Below, one piece after another: positions 10,622-24,400 of a stretch of 64,000 bases of DNA. The first letter of the stretch is position 1. Each line of letters starts with the position of its first letter. The position numbers were made by a program, and so were the translations under genes. The DNA is from Symsagittifera roscoffensis (taxonomy: Eukaryota; Xenacoelomorpha; Acoela; Convolutidae). The stretch is from contig NC_087069.1 in assembly GCF_963678635.1 (NCBI RefSeq), forward strand, positions 54,356,928 to 54,420,927, written 5' to 3'. The notes beneath the pieces are model-generated. The model was not told where the DNA came from. It did not search any database and saw only the letters and a program-made list of their open reading frames with translations.

Positions 10622-10779
10622 CAATTCAATCAACTTTTGACAAATTTTATTATTAGGAAACCTGTTTTTGAAGCAATTCTTTATGCAGGATTCAAGTTTG
10701 ATGACCCTAACGTTAAGAAACCACCAGAATTTTTTGAGTCTGTTATGAAAACAATTGAAACGTTGTATTTATCCTGAAA
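10622..10779 (+). CDS. Orphan possible terminal exon, unknown protein
   Basis: From the in-frame stop at 10619-10621 the plus strand is open to a TGA at about 10777-10779. From 10658 it reads KPVFEAILYAGFKF, DDPNVKKPP and EFFESVMKTIETLYLS. The composition (alternating hydrophobic and charged residues, no low complexity) is much more protein-like than the surrounding sequence. ATTATTAG just before 10657 could be a 3' splice site. I recognise no family and no upstream partner exon. It may be the last exon of a small gene, or a gene fragment. Confidence 0.25.
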
Positions 10780-12307
10780 ACTCAGATGTATATCTGTAAG
10801 ATTTCATCTTTTTGCCTCCTGAATGCATAAAACGAAACGAAAATTTTTTTAGTACGCGACGTTTTTTAAATAGTGCGTGTAATTTGGCTGAATTTCCTAG
10901 GACAAAAACTTTGACGGAAAAAATATCTGAAAATTTCCTAAAACTTACCTCCAAAAAAGTCTTTTCCGGAATTTATAAATTTCATTTTATACCCTTTCTT
11001 CCGTGTTAAAACCCACCAAAAGGTTGGTGAAATTTCACGCTCTTTTTTTGTTAGCATTATTTCGTCAGAGGAACTTTTGCGTTTGTTTTTTTTTTTCGAC
11101 GTTTAAATTGTCTTTCTTTTTCGTCGTTGGCGTTATTGGAGCTTGGTTTTTGTGGGGACTGATTATTGGAATATTGATTTCCTATGTTGGACCAATCAAC
11201 TTGATGACCTTTTTCTTGGCGTCAAGAGATCTTGCACTTTGCACTTTGAAGATAAGTGAAACGATATTCCCCCATTTTAAAGCCATCCATCTCGATTCGT
11301 AAAACTATTCCGTCAGCTTTTCTCTGATTCCGTCAGCTTTTTCTCTGGTTCTTCGTTTCGTAATTTAACTTGTAGTAATGCTCTTCCTGTATAAACATAC
11401 TGACCCGGTTCAGTTACGATTCAGGCTTCACGTTGGATTATAGGGCTATCAATTATGTCTTCCGGTAATTGGTGAATTAACTTTGTCTCGATACATAAGG
11501 CAAACTCGACACTTTACCTTATGTGTGAGCATCCCTTGGTAAAACTTTCTATGGGAAAACCCGTCCTGTTAAGTAGAATGATTCCTTCGCTTTTGATGCT
11601 GGTTATAAAGTGCTCTGCTTCGGTGGAGCAAAAACTGCCACTGTATTTGTCTTATATCTTTTGTCACAGTTATTGTTTTTGAGACTGTCATCTTCTGTTG
11701 CATTGTTGTGGGGAACTGTATGCCCACATCAGATTTTCGGCTGACTTGAAAATTTCTTTCGAGAATGGGGGATGGGATGATTTTTATTATTATTTGGATT
11801 TGTTTTGTTTCTTCTGTCGATTTGTTTGCTGCTAGCGCCTTTTTGAATTTTGACTCCGTTTCAATCAGCGCTTCATGATTAATTGGTAGCTGATATTCCG
11901 TCAGTTGTTGTTGACTCATGACTTAGTTTTACTCGTGGGGCAAAAAAAGCCTTCACCCGGATATACTTGAAAAAAAATTGATGCAGAAATCAGAAGGCAA
12001 AACGTTATACAAATCTTTTGAACTTAATTGACTCTTCTCAATTATAGTTTTTCGAAATTTGGATACATGATCAATCGAACATGTCAAAAAATAAAAGCAA
12101 AGTTTTCCGCATCATTTTGGTTTTTATCTAGCTTTTTTTTATTAAGGATAACGTTCTATCTTCAAAAAGTTAGATTCTTATAAGAAAGTTTGCTAATGCA
12201 TTCAAACCTAAATTAATTTCATCTGGTATCTTACTTATTGTCATCCTATCAGGATTATTTGAGGATGTAAGTGGACCGATTTTGTAGGTTTTGCTTTTTG
12301 TCATTGA
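10780..12307. other. Non-coding stretch upstream of the kinase gene
   Basis: AT-rich, with no supported exon. The region just upstream of 12308 should contain the kinase promoter, but I see no convincing TATA or initiator. A short duplicated phrase (TTCCGTCAGCTTTT) occurs near 11308 and 11328. Confidence 0.4.
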
Positions 12308-12410
12308 ATGGCTATTTATGCCAAAGAAAATGCTGATAGTAGAGCAGCTCAATCTACCCAAAGAGGCAACCGCGATGCTGTTCAAGCCAAGGAAGGGAAT
12401 CTTCTCAGCA
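12308..12410 (+). CDS. MOK: Putative first coding exon of MOK
   Basis: Begins with ATG and encodes 34 residues ahead of the kinase domain. Splicing at GTAGGA (12411) to the acceptor at 12481-12482 removes 72 bp and joins in frame just before YMVVSKKGEGTFSEV, the position where vertebrate MOK has its short N-terminus. The intron itself is also open in this frame, so a retained-intron product is possible. Start choice is uncertain. Confidence 0.45.
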
Positions 12411-15400
12411 GTAGGATAATTTTTTCTTCTGTAAATTTTTATTTAAATCTATTGAGTTTAAAACATCAATCGTCTCATTTAGAGTATATGGTGGTTTCGA
12501 AGAAGGGTGAGGGTACCTTCTCCGAAGTTCTTGAATGCAGAAATCGAAGCAATGATGAATCTGTGGCTGTTAAGAAGCTTAAACAGCGTTACGACAGGTC
12601 TGGTTTAATGATCGTTGCCTTTTCTTTTTTTTTCGGGGTGACTGGCAATACAGTTGCATACTCACCTGTCTTCCCATTTCAATGCGCCTTTTCCGGTTTC
12701 TTTTTGAATTAAGTTGTCTCAAAAACAAAATTCTTATCAGTTTTGCTTCGAAGCTATTTTTCAAGCTGATGAAAAATCATGCTTTCCATTTCAAACGATT
12801 TTTCCATATCGCTGCTGCTATATGAATTTCACTCAATAACGCGTTTTGGTTGTCAGACAAACAAAATTAAAAACAGTTTGAAAAAGGCGTATTAAAAAAC
12901 GATGTCTATCTTATTTATATGATAATTTGCAAAATGTTTCATTTTGTTTTAGTATCTATCAATGCAATAAAATCCGAGAAGTCCAGGCCATGCGCAAATT
13001 GTCATCACATGCAAACATCGTCAAGCTTAAGGAGATGATTTTGTAAGACTAATGACATATCAATTCTATCGTTGGCTTCTTGTTTTGCGAATAATTTATT
13101 TTGTGATATGTTTAGTGAGCCTACCTCGTGCACTCTGTACCTTGTAATGGAGCTCATGGACATGAATTTATACGAACTCATCAGAGGTAACTAATTAATT
13201 TTTTAATTAATTAGTTAAAACTTTCTCTGCTTCGGAATAAAAGACAAGATCAAAAAGTCAGATGAGAATCTTGAAAAAAAAACTATTTTTTTAATAGAAT
13301 TAGTTCAAAGTCAATTTATCCAGAGATATAGAATAGTTAAATCTAATCTTCATTTGTGTACAATCATTTAACAACAAATTCGCAGTTTTTTCCTTATCGC
13401 TCAACGCAAAAATATGGCTTGAACGATTAGGTTTTTAATGAGATAGAAAACGCTATCAGATAATCAATCTTGTTCTTCAATCATGTTCTTCATATTAGAT
13501 TATCAATCATGCTTTTTTAGCTATTATAAAGGATAATAAAAAGACAGGTAAAGTTCATCTGATCAACAACCAAAATTCAGTCATAATGAAAAAAACCTAG
13601 ATATAGAACTGTTCCTTTTAATGTTTCATAGTTTAGTTCACCTCTCTTATATAGTCTTTCGTCATCTGAATTTTTATTGACACTTACGGCACAGTTTGAT
13701 TGATTATTCATAGACTGGAGTTTTTTTGCGTGGCCGTTACAAATCTAGTTTAGCTTTATGTTTGCTCAGATCATGCTAAAGTGAGAGGGTACAACGTATT
13801 TTAGCGTTCGTTTTTTTCTTAAAAGAGGAACCACTAAGTAATGTTGCAATTCCGTCTTTAAAAAGATTTCTCGGTGTAGAAAATACCGTCTCCATACTTT
13901 TGTTTTCAGATTAAAACAGAGCAATAGATAAGACTGAGATTGGTGGATAAGATTGAGGTTGAATGTCTGCGTTTTTTCAAACAAGTGAATTTTTGCACAC
14001 CTCCACCGTCTTCAGCGAAACAAAACAACGAAGTTTCAAAAATTGTCGGATTTTCGATTGCAAAACTGACTGTGATCAGAACAGTTTGAGCTATTTGCGC
14101 ATTAATTGGATTCTGTAGTTAGTTTTTAAGGCAGCGTGAAAGTTGTGACGCTTATTAGGTTAAAAGCGAAACGATTTTTACACCTGATTGTTCTCTACAG
14201 TTGTTATTTTCTGCATGTAATCTACCACATTTTCGAACCCACTTTGACAATAATATTAGTTTACCTTTTGTTCTGTTTTTAAGGAAAGAGACATTACCTT
14301 CCGGAGAGCAGAGTGCGTTTCTACATGTTACAACTCGTCGATGCAGTTAGACACATGCACAAGTGAGTTTGATACTCTAAACTTCAATGTAGCCTTTAAA
14401 TTAGCAAACTTCATTGTGTTCAGATAATTTTGTGCAACTTGGCTTGCCTTGTTATATCAACCTTTGAGATAAGCAAAGGTGCTGCAAACGGGCTCAAGGC
14501 TTTTTTCCCGTAATTAAGGTTGTTCGCAAAACTTGCACGAAAAAATGCTCAACTTGTGTTACTTGTTTTTTATAAACTCAATTCTGGGATAATTCTGTCC
14601 ACTTGGCGCGGTGTGAACAACAGTGCTTGAGGTCACAAAGATCGAGAGTTTGATTATAGCGGGACCTGTTTTTTTTGCAAACTGAAAAGTTTTCGGTTAA
14701 GTTATAATATCGCCTTTCTGCTTGTTTTTGTCAGCTTAGTTCTGCAGAATTGTTTTTAAGAAGGTTTGGTTTGTTCCTAGCATTTTGGAATCGCCTATAA
14801 TCTCTGTAATGATACAGGTCGTTTAGTTCCAGATTTTTTTCGGTCTTTGCATTTTTTCTGTAGTTTTTTTTGCTTTTTGATTTGTCTTATCATCTGTTTT
14901 TTTTTCATAGTCATTCTTTTTTTGCATCGCCAGCGGCACGAAGCTCTGCTTCACCGCGGTATTACAATTTCTATTTGCTAGGTAAACAAAAAGCCTAGAG
15001 CACTCATCATACAGTTTGTCATGTTGACTTTTAAAATACTTTCGCCGAGATTGTTGTTTATGTTTCTGGAGATCGAAGATGAACAATAAATCTAATTGTT
15101 TAACATAATCAAAAAACCGATTATTACGCAGCTTAATTTATTATTCTTATCATTAGTATTCACATGATGACTTAAGATGGTGGATGACTCCTTCACAGGA
15201 TGATCTGAGCAAGTTTTGAACAAGATTTTGAGCAAGTTTTGAACAAGCATTTTAAACGCCCTTTCTAATCGAAATTTGTTTTTTTTTATGTTGGTTGTAA
15301 ATTTACAAACACCGATTTCAGTATACCGTTTTCTGTTTGTTCTAACTTTTTTCGTTTTTCGGCTTAAAACGTTATGGCTCAGCTGCATCTTTTTTTAGGC

Positions 15401-18400
15401 AATCGATGAGCTAAGAAATGCATACTTTCTTGAAAGCTATTTTATCCAAGACAAATATATGAAAATTTTGGTAAAATCAGTTCTTTTGGTACTTTTCGAA
15501 AAACTCAAAATTGAGTTTGGTTTTTAATCTCTTTTTCTGTCGATTAATTTCACATGCTATGTTTGTGATGTATCGACTTTGACGCGATGCTTTTTTTAAA
15601 ACTTCTCTGTGAAATTTTTACAATCCTTTCTAAACAAATTACATTATTACACTTGTGAGAGCAAGTGTATTGCAATTAGGTACAAGATTTTTTGTCCCGT
15701 GAACAACTTTGTTCACAAGACTCACCTCCTGGCGGCTATTGGAAGTGTAAGGCAAAACGCACATTCGAGCGTGCTGGCATTACAAACACCGGTTATTTTA
15801 GAATTTTTTCATCTTGTAGGGTTACCGAGTCCCCAGTATTCTCATAGTCATAACTGACCATCACTGAGAGTTATTTTCACCAAGAAGCACTATTCTTTAA
15901 GGGCAACAAGTTGCCTGGCTAACCACTTTACGAATCCGACCTTTTTAAAATCACCGGGTAAGAACCTTTCCTAAGGTTACATCATAGGATCCACAGAGCT
16001 AAAAGCATTGTGGCGGTTACCATTCATGGAAACTTCGGGAAAGCCCATTTTCCACAATAAGGTTTCATAATCATCAGGGGATTCTGTAGATCACAGTCCC
16101 CCGTTTCTGGTCTCCACTAACACAGAAAATTGTACCAATAGTCATCTCTATCCGAAGGCCTGCGAGACTACTAATGGCACTTAGTCTGGTGGCTTTCAGG
16201 CCGTATCCAGACATGGCAAGCGCAATACAAAAATGTCAAGTGATCCCCAAGGCTTACATTTGCCGAAGCAAGGCTCTACAAGTTTCGCACTTACTTCTTT
16301 CAGCACTGGGTAATTCGGCGTGTGACGTTAGCAGAAATGGCCTCGTTTGATGAACCGTCGGTGACATGTTGGAAGCACGTGATCCAATACATCGCGCAGG
16401 CAATGGAAAGTACAAATACCCGCCCGACAGCCCAAAAGCTCAGACCAAATCCCCAATATACACCAGGGTAGATCCGATTACTGCGGACCCCACCGCAAAA
16501 GACAACACCACTCTAAGAGGTTCCATTATAAATACCGGTTGATTTAATATTTTTACCCCTTGTAGGTTACCGAGTCCTCAGTATTCTCATAGTCATAAAG
16601 GACCATCACTGAGAGTTAATTTCACCAAGAAGCACCAATCTGTAAGGGTAACAAGTTGCATAGCTTCCCAGCTTACGAATCCGAGCTATTTAAAGTCACC
16701 GGGTAAGAACCCTTCCTAAGGTTACATCATAGGATCCACAGTGCTAAAAGAAATGTGGCGGTTACCGTTCATGGAAACTTCGGGAAAGCCCCTTTTCCAC
16801 ATAAGCTTTCATAATCATCAGGGGAATCTGTAGATCACAGTCCTCCGTTTCCGGTCTCCACTTACAGAAAGTTGTACCAATAGTCGTCTCTATCCGAAGA
16901 CTTGCGAGACTACTAAGGGCACTTAGTCTGGTGGTTTTCAAGGCCGTATCCAGACAGGGCAATCGGAATACAAAATTTTCGAGTGACCTCAAGGCTTACG
17001 TTTGCCGAAGCAACGCTCTCCAAGGTTCGCACTTACGTCTTTGAGCACTGGGTAATGCAGCGTGTGACGTTAGCAGAAATGACCTCGTTTGATGAAACGT
17101 CGGTGACATATTGGAAGCATGTGATCCAATACATCGCGCAGGTAATGGAAAGTACAAATACCCGCCGACAGCCTAAAAGCTCAGACCAAATCTCCAGGAT
17201 ACACCGGGGTAGATCCGATTACTGCGGACCCCACCGCAAAGGACTAAACCACTCTAGGAGGTGCCACACTAACATATCTCGTAGGGTTACCGTAGGGTTA
17301 CCGTAGGGTTCCTATCTTGTAGGGTTACCGAGTAAAATTTCCTACACCGTTTTTTTGTGATTTCCATTTTTAATTAAATCTTTATTCGACCTAAATGATT
17401 GAATCGTATGTAAAATCTGCCTAGTAGTTTCACATCATTTTTTTTTTTCAGGTAGAAGAATATATTTTTATGTCGAGGGGACTTTTAAGCTTCTGGTTTC
17501 ATTTTTTATGGTCAAGTTCTGAGGGCATCATCGCTTTTCGGCGCAGCAGTCGTCTAACGAAATATTGTCGACTTAGTTACCGCTTTGTTCTGTGGCGGAG
17601 AATTTTTATTCAAGACTTGTCTCGTTTTAAATGCATTTCTTCCGAGACAAATGATGCTATAAAATTTTTAATAGATGTAGTTCCTTTAATCATTTTTAAT
17701 GAAGATTGACTTTGATTTCGGGGTGTTTTTTTTTGTCAGCTAGCTGGCATTCTAGGTTTGTGATGTGCCGCAGCTCCGCTTCGCTTCTATGAAAAATTTT
17801 TTTGATCAATGGTGTCCGATATCTGCTAAGCCGAAAAAAGTGTTGCAGATAAAGTCTGCTTTTTCAGCTTTTTTACCGCTTCGTCAGTTATTGTTCTGAT
17901 ACTAATTTAGCATTCATTTGTCTTAATTTGCATGTTTCTCCCAAAATGTACTTATTGAAGACAAACTAAGATAAACGCACAAAAACTTGGATAGATTTAT
18001 TTGTTCGACGTTTGAAAAACATCGATTTTGCGGCTATCGTCTATCGGCTAATTTACTATGCTAAGTGTGTGTTGTATTACACGTGTTGCGAAGCTCTGCT
18101 TGCTGGATCATAATTAGTACTTTTTTGATTCTAGACATGGTATCTTCCACCGAGATGTGAAACCAGAGAATATTCTGGTGAAGGGAGACCTGTTAAAACT
18201 GGCTGACTTCGGCTCCTGCAGGTCCAGAGAGTCCAAACAACCATTCACAGAGTACATATCAACCAGATGGTCAGTGAAACTAACCTGTAATGAATTGATT
18301 GCACAGCTTTTTTCCTGAGTTCATGTATTACGAGGCCAAACTGTGCAGTTTGTGCATTGCAAGCGGATTCCGCAACAAGGACGCTCCCTTTCTTCTTCTT

Positions 18401-21400
18401 TTGTTCTTTCCTTCTCTTTGATCGTTCCGACAAAATTTAAACATGTTTAAAGGCTTTTATCTGGAATCCAGGAACATACAGACACAAAATTGTGCTCCTA
18501 TCCAGTGCACAGTTTGACCTCGTAATGTGGGAAACTAGATTGGTTCAACAGCCAGAGATGAACATGTTTTAAATGTCATATTCAGTGCTCATGTTTTTTT
18601 TAATTACTCAGAACAGCAATTATCGTTACCTTTAGGGGAAATTTGAACAGTTTTTGTGAAAGTTAAACTCAAATCAGGGATGAAAATTAAAATTAGATTA
18701 TATGATAGATGGTTATATGGTAGTACTCACTGACCTATTGGCTGTCCCCGCATTATCAGGTACCGTGCGCCCGAGTGTCTGCTAACAGATGGCTACTATG
18801 ACTACAAAATGGACGTCTGGTCCGTCGGCTGTGTCTACTTTGAAATATCCACGTTAGTGTACATGTCAACCAGGCGTTTAAAAAGTTTTTTTTCTGATAA
18901 CTAAGAAATAATGTCACTAGTTAACCAAATATCGTTGTGATTGTCGCCATTTTGTCATTTACGTTCCTTTTCATGCTTAAATAGATAGACAGTTTTGCGA
19001 AAAGGTTCTGAAGTAATTTTTATTTGGTTTCCCAAAAAACTTCGAAAAAATCTCGCGCCAGTAATACCGTCAAAAGCGAAGTTGGGTCTTTATGTTTTTT
19101 TTTTCATAAGCAATACTGCGATCTTTTGGTCCAAGTCCAAGTTGATCTCAATAGAAATTTGGAGGATCTGTAGTTTCTATTTTGCTGTTTATTGTAGATT
19201 GAAGCCCCTTTTCCCTGGCCAGAACGAGATAGACCAGATTGACAAAATCCACAAACTCTTCGGCACACCCCCTCCAGAGGTGCTCTCCAAATTCAAAAGG
19301 TAAATTAAAGTTCAATTTTAATTTGACACTTTGATTACACTTATGAAAGCCATGTCTTGTAATCGAGATCTTCTGGGTGTTTTTTTTAGGTTAATCTTAT
19401 CAAGTTACACTTATTTTTAATCTTTCGATTGTTTTTTGATCTTGTTGTTTAGGTTTCAATGAACGTAGAGGAAACAATACACAGACTACTTTTTACTATG
19501 TTTAAATTCAATTCAAATTCATTTCTTAAAAGGAGTCAAGTTGCGCTCGCCAATCAAGACAACGTAAATGGCGCGAAAGGTAGGTTTTTAGGTTTAAAGG
19601 TGGATTTTAGTTTTGAGCAAAAAAAAAATTTCCCAGCGAAATAAAAAGTTACATTTTTGCCCAGTTTTCTTTAATTGGGCTGGCTTAGTGAAAAAAAACG
19701 TGTGTATCATAAAATGTTTCTGAAATGTGTGGAGAAAAGTGTTTTTTCTTCCAAAAAAAAAGTTTTAAAAAAATCAATCACTTTTTTTTAATGTTTTACT
19801 TGAGCTCATTAACTCTTTTCCAACTCTTTGGTGGCTATGTTTTAAAATGACAGATTTGTTCTGGACATATTATTTGAGTTTGCTCTGGCTTTTCAAACCA
19901 CTGTATTTCAAATCAGCTATTAGTTTTGTGAATTTTTAGTGTTTTTTTTTACCATTATGTTTAATAGGTTATTGGAAAATTGTACAGATCGTGAGTTTGT
20001 CGGTTTAGTTTTTTTTTGGTCTGAAAACTTGATAATTAGCTGCAAACAGAATGTACTGATCGAAGTTATATTTGCGGAAAAAACGAAATCAGTTAGTGCC
20101 TTTTCTACGTTGACGTGCGTAAATGATTGATTCAACTCTTCACTTTTAGTCTTAATGGGTATAGAGGCGAAAAGTTATAAACCGCTTTTTTCTCATCACT
20201 TAGTTTGTGAAAGTGTTAATGCAAATTGATTAACGACTAAATGACTGGCTGCAAGATGATCTATGACTCGACCCCATATGTTGTATATTTGTGGTACCTG
20301 AACTTGCATGAAAAAAAAAACTTGTAGGGTTCTGACATTTCTGTTGTTTTTCGGCATAAGCAATTCAAGCTTCGCATCTTTGATGTCCAACCGATGTTTT
20401 TAGAGGTTATAAAAATCACACCGTTAAAAAGACACAAAATTGTATGTTTTTTAAGCGTTAGTTACTACATTTTTAATAACTGTTTTTGAATTAAGTGAAG
20501 ATATTTTAATAGGTTTTGTGGTTTTTTCGTTTTTCAACGAAAAATACATCTCAGGTTTATTTCGCTGTTTGAGATTTTGTTTGTTGCCAAATTTATTTGC
20601 CAATTGCAAAATAATTCTCGATCTTCTTCTACATAAGTGCAAGCGGCGCTATTTGAGTTAGTTTTTATCTGAAAGTACTCAAAATAAGCATCGTGCTTTT
20701 AATGTTCCGGTATAATGTGTGAATTGATTAATGGTTCCTCTGTGCAATTAACACAGCATTTTTCGACCATATTTCTCAAATTGCGTATTTTTTTGTGTTC
20801 GGCGCGATGAGGATCTAAACGGAAGCCTAGAACTAGATTTTTTTTCAAATTTTCTGCAAAAAAATGTTTATAATTTGTTTTTGAAATTGTATTCACTTGA
20901 AAGCGCTAAAAAGTTTTCGATCGCAAGTCTCATTTTCGGAAATTTAGTGATGTTATTATATCAGTTAAGTTTAAAACTAACGATTATAAGCCTATTACAA
21001 GCCTGATCGCACCCTTTATTCGCTCGAAATTTAGACGGAAAAAAATTTCAAGTCGATTTTCTTCAACTCTATGGGAAACCTTTTCTATATTTTAAGATGG
21101 TTTGAATCAGGACTGAACTAGTTTTAATATGATATATAATGCGACCCATGATTATTTGTGGTACCTGATTTTGTAGGAAAATAAACTGAAGCACACCCGA
21201 ATACAAAGCTCTTCCCTATTTTCAATGGTCGGAACAAACAAGCAAAAACAATGAAGGGGCAGTTAAGGAAACAAATATGAGTTGCCTTGTGGTGCCCTTA
21301 ACGTGATTCAATGCGAATCCAAATATTCAAAAATGCAAAACTAATAAACATCATTTGACCCGAAAACTAAAATTGGCCAGAAAACTTAAATATTCAGACT

Positions 21401-24400
21401 AGATTTTCGTAACACTGAGACAACCTTTTTGATTTTTACTTATGGAATACGACTCAAATGTAATATGGCTAGAATATGATACCATATTGGTACGTACAAG
21501 ATTTTGTTGAGGTGCTTAAAAACGCACCCAGTCCCTTAATTCTTTGTCGTATAACAATAAAATTGTTTTCATCTTTTTCAGGTCCCGCTCTATGAGTTTC
21601 AATTTCCCCCCTTGCCAGAGAGACGAGAAGACGCTGACTCATCTGGTGGAGCCTATGCCATCAGACGGGGTCGAGTTAATGTACAGGATGTTGGAGTATG
21701 ACCCCGCGAGGAGGGTTGGTATGGACGAGTGTCTGCAACACGCATACCTCAAAACACTCAGGTCAGTACCAACCCCCCCCCCCCTTTCCAACCTTTAAAA
21801 GCCTGTTATGGCATCAATGGTTTAGTAATTAGTATGTTGCAATTCTAGTAGTTATTCACAGTGGGAAAGTGTGTACAAAGTGCAAATTTAAATGTCTCCA
21901 GCGTATATACGGTCCAAATATTCAGCTTTTAAAGAACATGGAAAAACAGTAAAAGGAAAATTGCTTATATCTATAAGTTCACATTAAAACGAAGAATCGT
22001 CATAATTTCATTCCGGCTTCAAACAATCAATTAGCAAATGCTTTGATTTAAAAAAAATAAATGCTTCAAAAAAATCCGTGTCTTGTTTAGAGACCATGTT
22101 CGAATCAATCCCAATTTCTTATGATGATCTTCATGCTCCTGATCAATGGGCTACTATTTTTCATTTTTGTTAAACAATTTGCATAGTTTTTCTGCCTTTT
22201 TCATAATTGCAGATACTTAGTTCTCAATTGTTTTACAAGTTTTGAAAGTTAATGTAAAAAGAAAGGATTTATTGTTCTTACTTTTGAAACTCAAAGAAGT
22301 TTTTGTGACTTCCTTATCGTGCAAGTAAAGTTTGACTGACTGCCTATAAAGCATGCTTGATCATTCTTAAACTAAATTAGAATTTGTTTGGAGTTCCCCA
22401 CTTACCCAATAGTTCGATCGAATTCATCTCGTTAATGAGCACTCAGACTTTGAAGAAATCAAAAAATGCGGCTCTCATCTCGGCGAAATCTTTAAGTTTC
22501 CGACTTCTCTTTAGCGCGTCTAGTATAGTTTTAGCTCCAACTTTTCAAGAAAATGACGGAATAAATATGCTCGGCGTGGTTTTTTTCTCCAGAAAAACTT
22601 TGACTTTTTAACAAGACATTTTTGAAGGGGTCCCTGTGTCATCCGCCTCCTCAAAGTGGTACCGGTCGCAGCAGAATGGTTGGAGTGTCTCTCCCCCACG
22701 GAAGAAAGGCCCAAGATATAACGATGGGAGCTTCTTTTAATTTTAATCTCAGAGCATCAATATTGTTCAATTCGCGTAAAAAATTTCGTCCGTTAAGTAC
22801 ACAAAATGATCTTTGTGACGGTCAAAGCAAATCGAGTCTGTACCGAGATATGATAAAAATCGGAACAAAAACCCTTAAACTATTTGGTATGGGAGGGAAT
22901 TGAACCGTGGCCTATGGCCTTTAGGTCATGATCTCTAGCTATTTAGTAATTTAAATACGGCCGCTTTGTTAGAGTTAGCTTGTTTAATTTCTGTTGCAAG
23001 CTTTTATGCATTCGTACTGTTTTATTTGCACGCACGGTGTTAAACTAACTTTTTCCCCTGCCCCGAATAACCTACTACTAGGGTACAGACAGTTGCAAAA
23101 CTAAAACTCCTTTATCAGGTTTTTGATGGGGCTTTCTACTCAATTGTTTACAAGCTAAATTAACAACTGTTTATCCGAATAATTTGCAACTGTCTGTAAT
23201 GACTAAGTGTCGACTAATTTGAAGTGTGTTCCTTTGATTTCATCATAATGATGATTTCGTAACGAATACTTAACCATTACATAATTATGACGTAATAATG
23301 ACGCAATAATGACGTGACAGGAGTGAAGTGGTGAATGTGAGTGGGAGTGAGTTGATGCTATTGAGGAGTAACAAAAGATCCATTGCGGACTTCATGAGTA
23401 CCAAGGATCAAGTGCTCTTTAAACCCACCATCAGGTATAACCCGCACCCATCCGCCCATTACTGAAACCCCCCCCCCCCCCCCCATCACGACCACTATTT
23501 ATCATGGCCACGCTAGAATTGTCCACTGAGCACCGCACGTGTACATATACTGCCACGGTACACAGAAACTCCTGAATGATCACAACAAACATGCTCCTCA
23601 CGACATCTTGAATCCTGGAATTCGTTCAAATAACCGTCATTATCAAATTTGAAAAAAAAAGACTGGCCATTAATTAAACGAGCAATAAAAGTTAAATCAA
23701 GTTCTCATATATTCACTCTTAGGCTTTTTAATGCACACTAAACCTCGTTATCCAATTGAACTGCTTTCTCCCATTCACAAAGTCTGAATTGATCTTATTG
23801 GTATTGTAGCGACTTGCATGTGAGCCGCTTAAAAAATGCAACTAAAAGATTTACTCAGGTTGATTTGGTCAGCATCAATTTTAATTTAAGTTGCAATTGT
23901 GAGAAAACAAACTCAATTCTAATTGTGCTAATGGCCGCATGCTAAGCGACACACATGCTAGTAGACCGGTCCCCATCTTTCTGTTCTTCTATTGTTGTCT
24001 CAGGTTTTCATGGAGTGCGGTCAAAAAGTGGACTTGTCATAAAGTATACACGTCGGAAGACATTTCCAAGCAAGATTACAAAGCAAATGTACGAAATTCT
24101 TTCTTGATTGGATTGATTGGCTTCCGACGGATCTTCTTTGTGACTTGTGTACTTTTTGCTAGGTAACCTGCCTATACATCTGTCGGGTTGAGTTTGACTC
24201 TCTATTATTTCAGCTGCTGCTATTCGTAACAAAAATGGCATCAAAATGATTGCTGTAGATGTGTGCGATTTTCTATTGCGTTTTGCTAATTAGCGCCGGA
24301 AATACTCAGTAAACGGTTTGAACTTGTAATTATTGATGTCGTTTTGTTTAAATCTTACAAAAATCTATAAACTATTTCCATTTTGCGCTGTTCGATAGTT

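Noticed and set aside
14823-15388. Two minus-strand Lys/Asn-rich frames in MOK intron 5
   Set aside because: Low-complexity translations of T-rich intron; no motif, no splice support.
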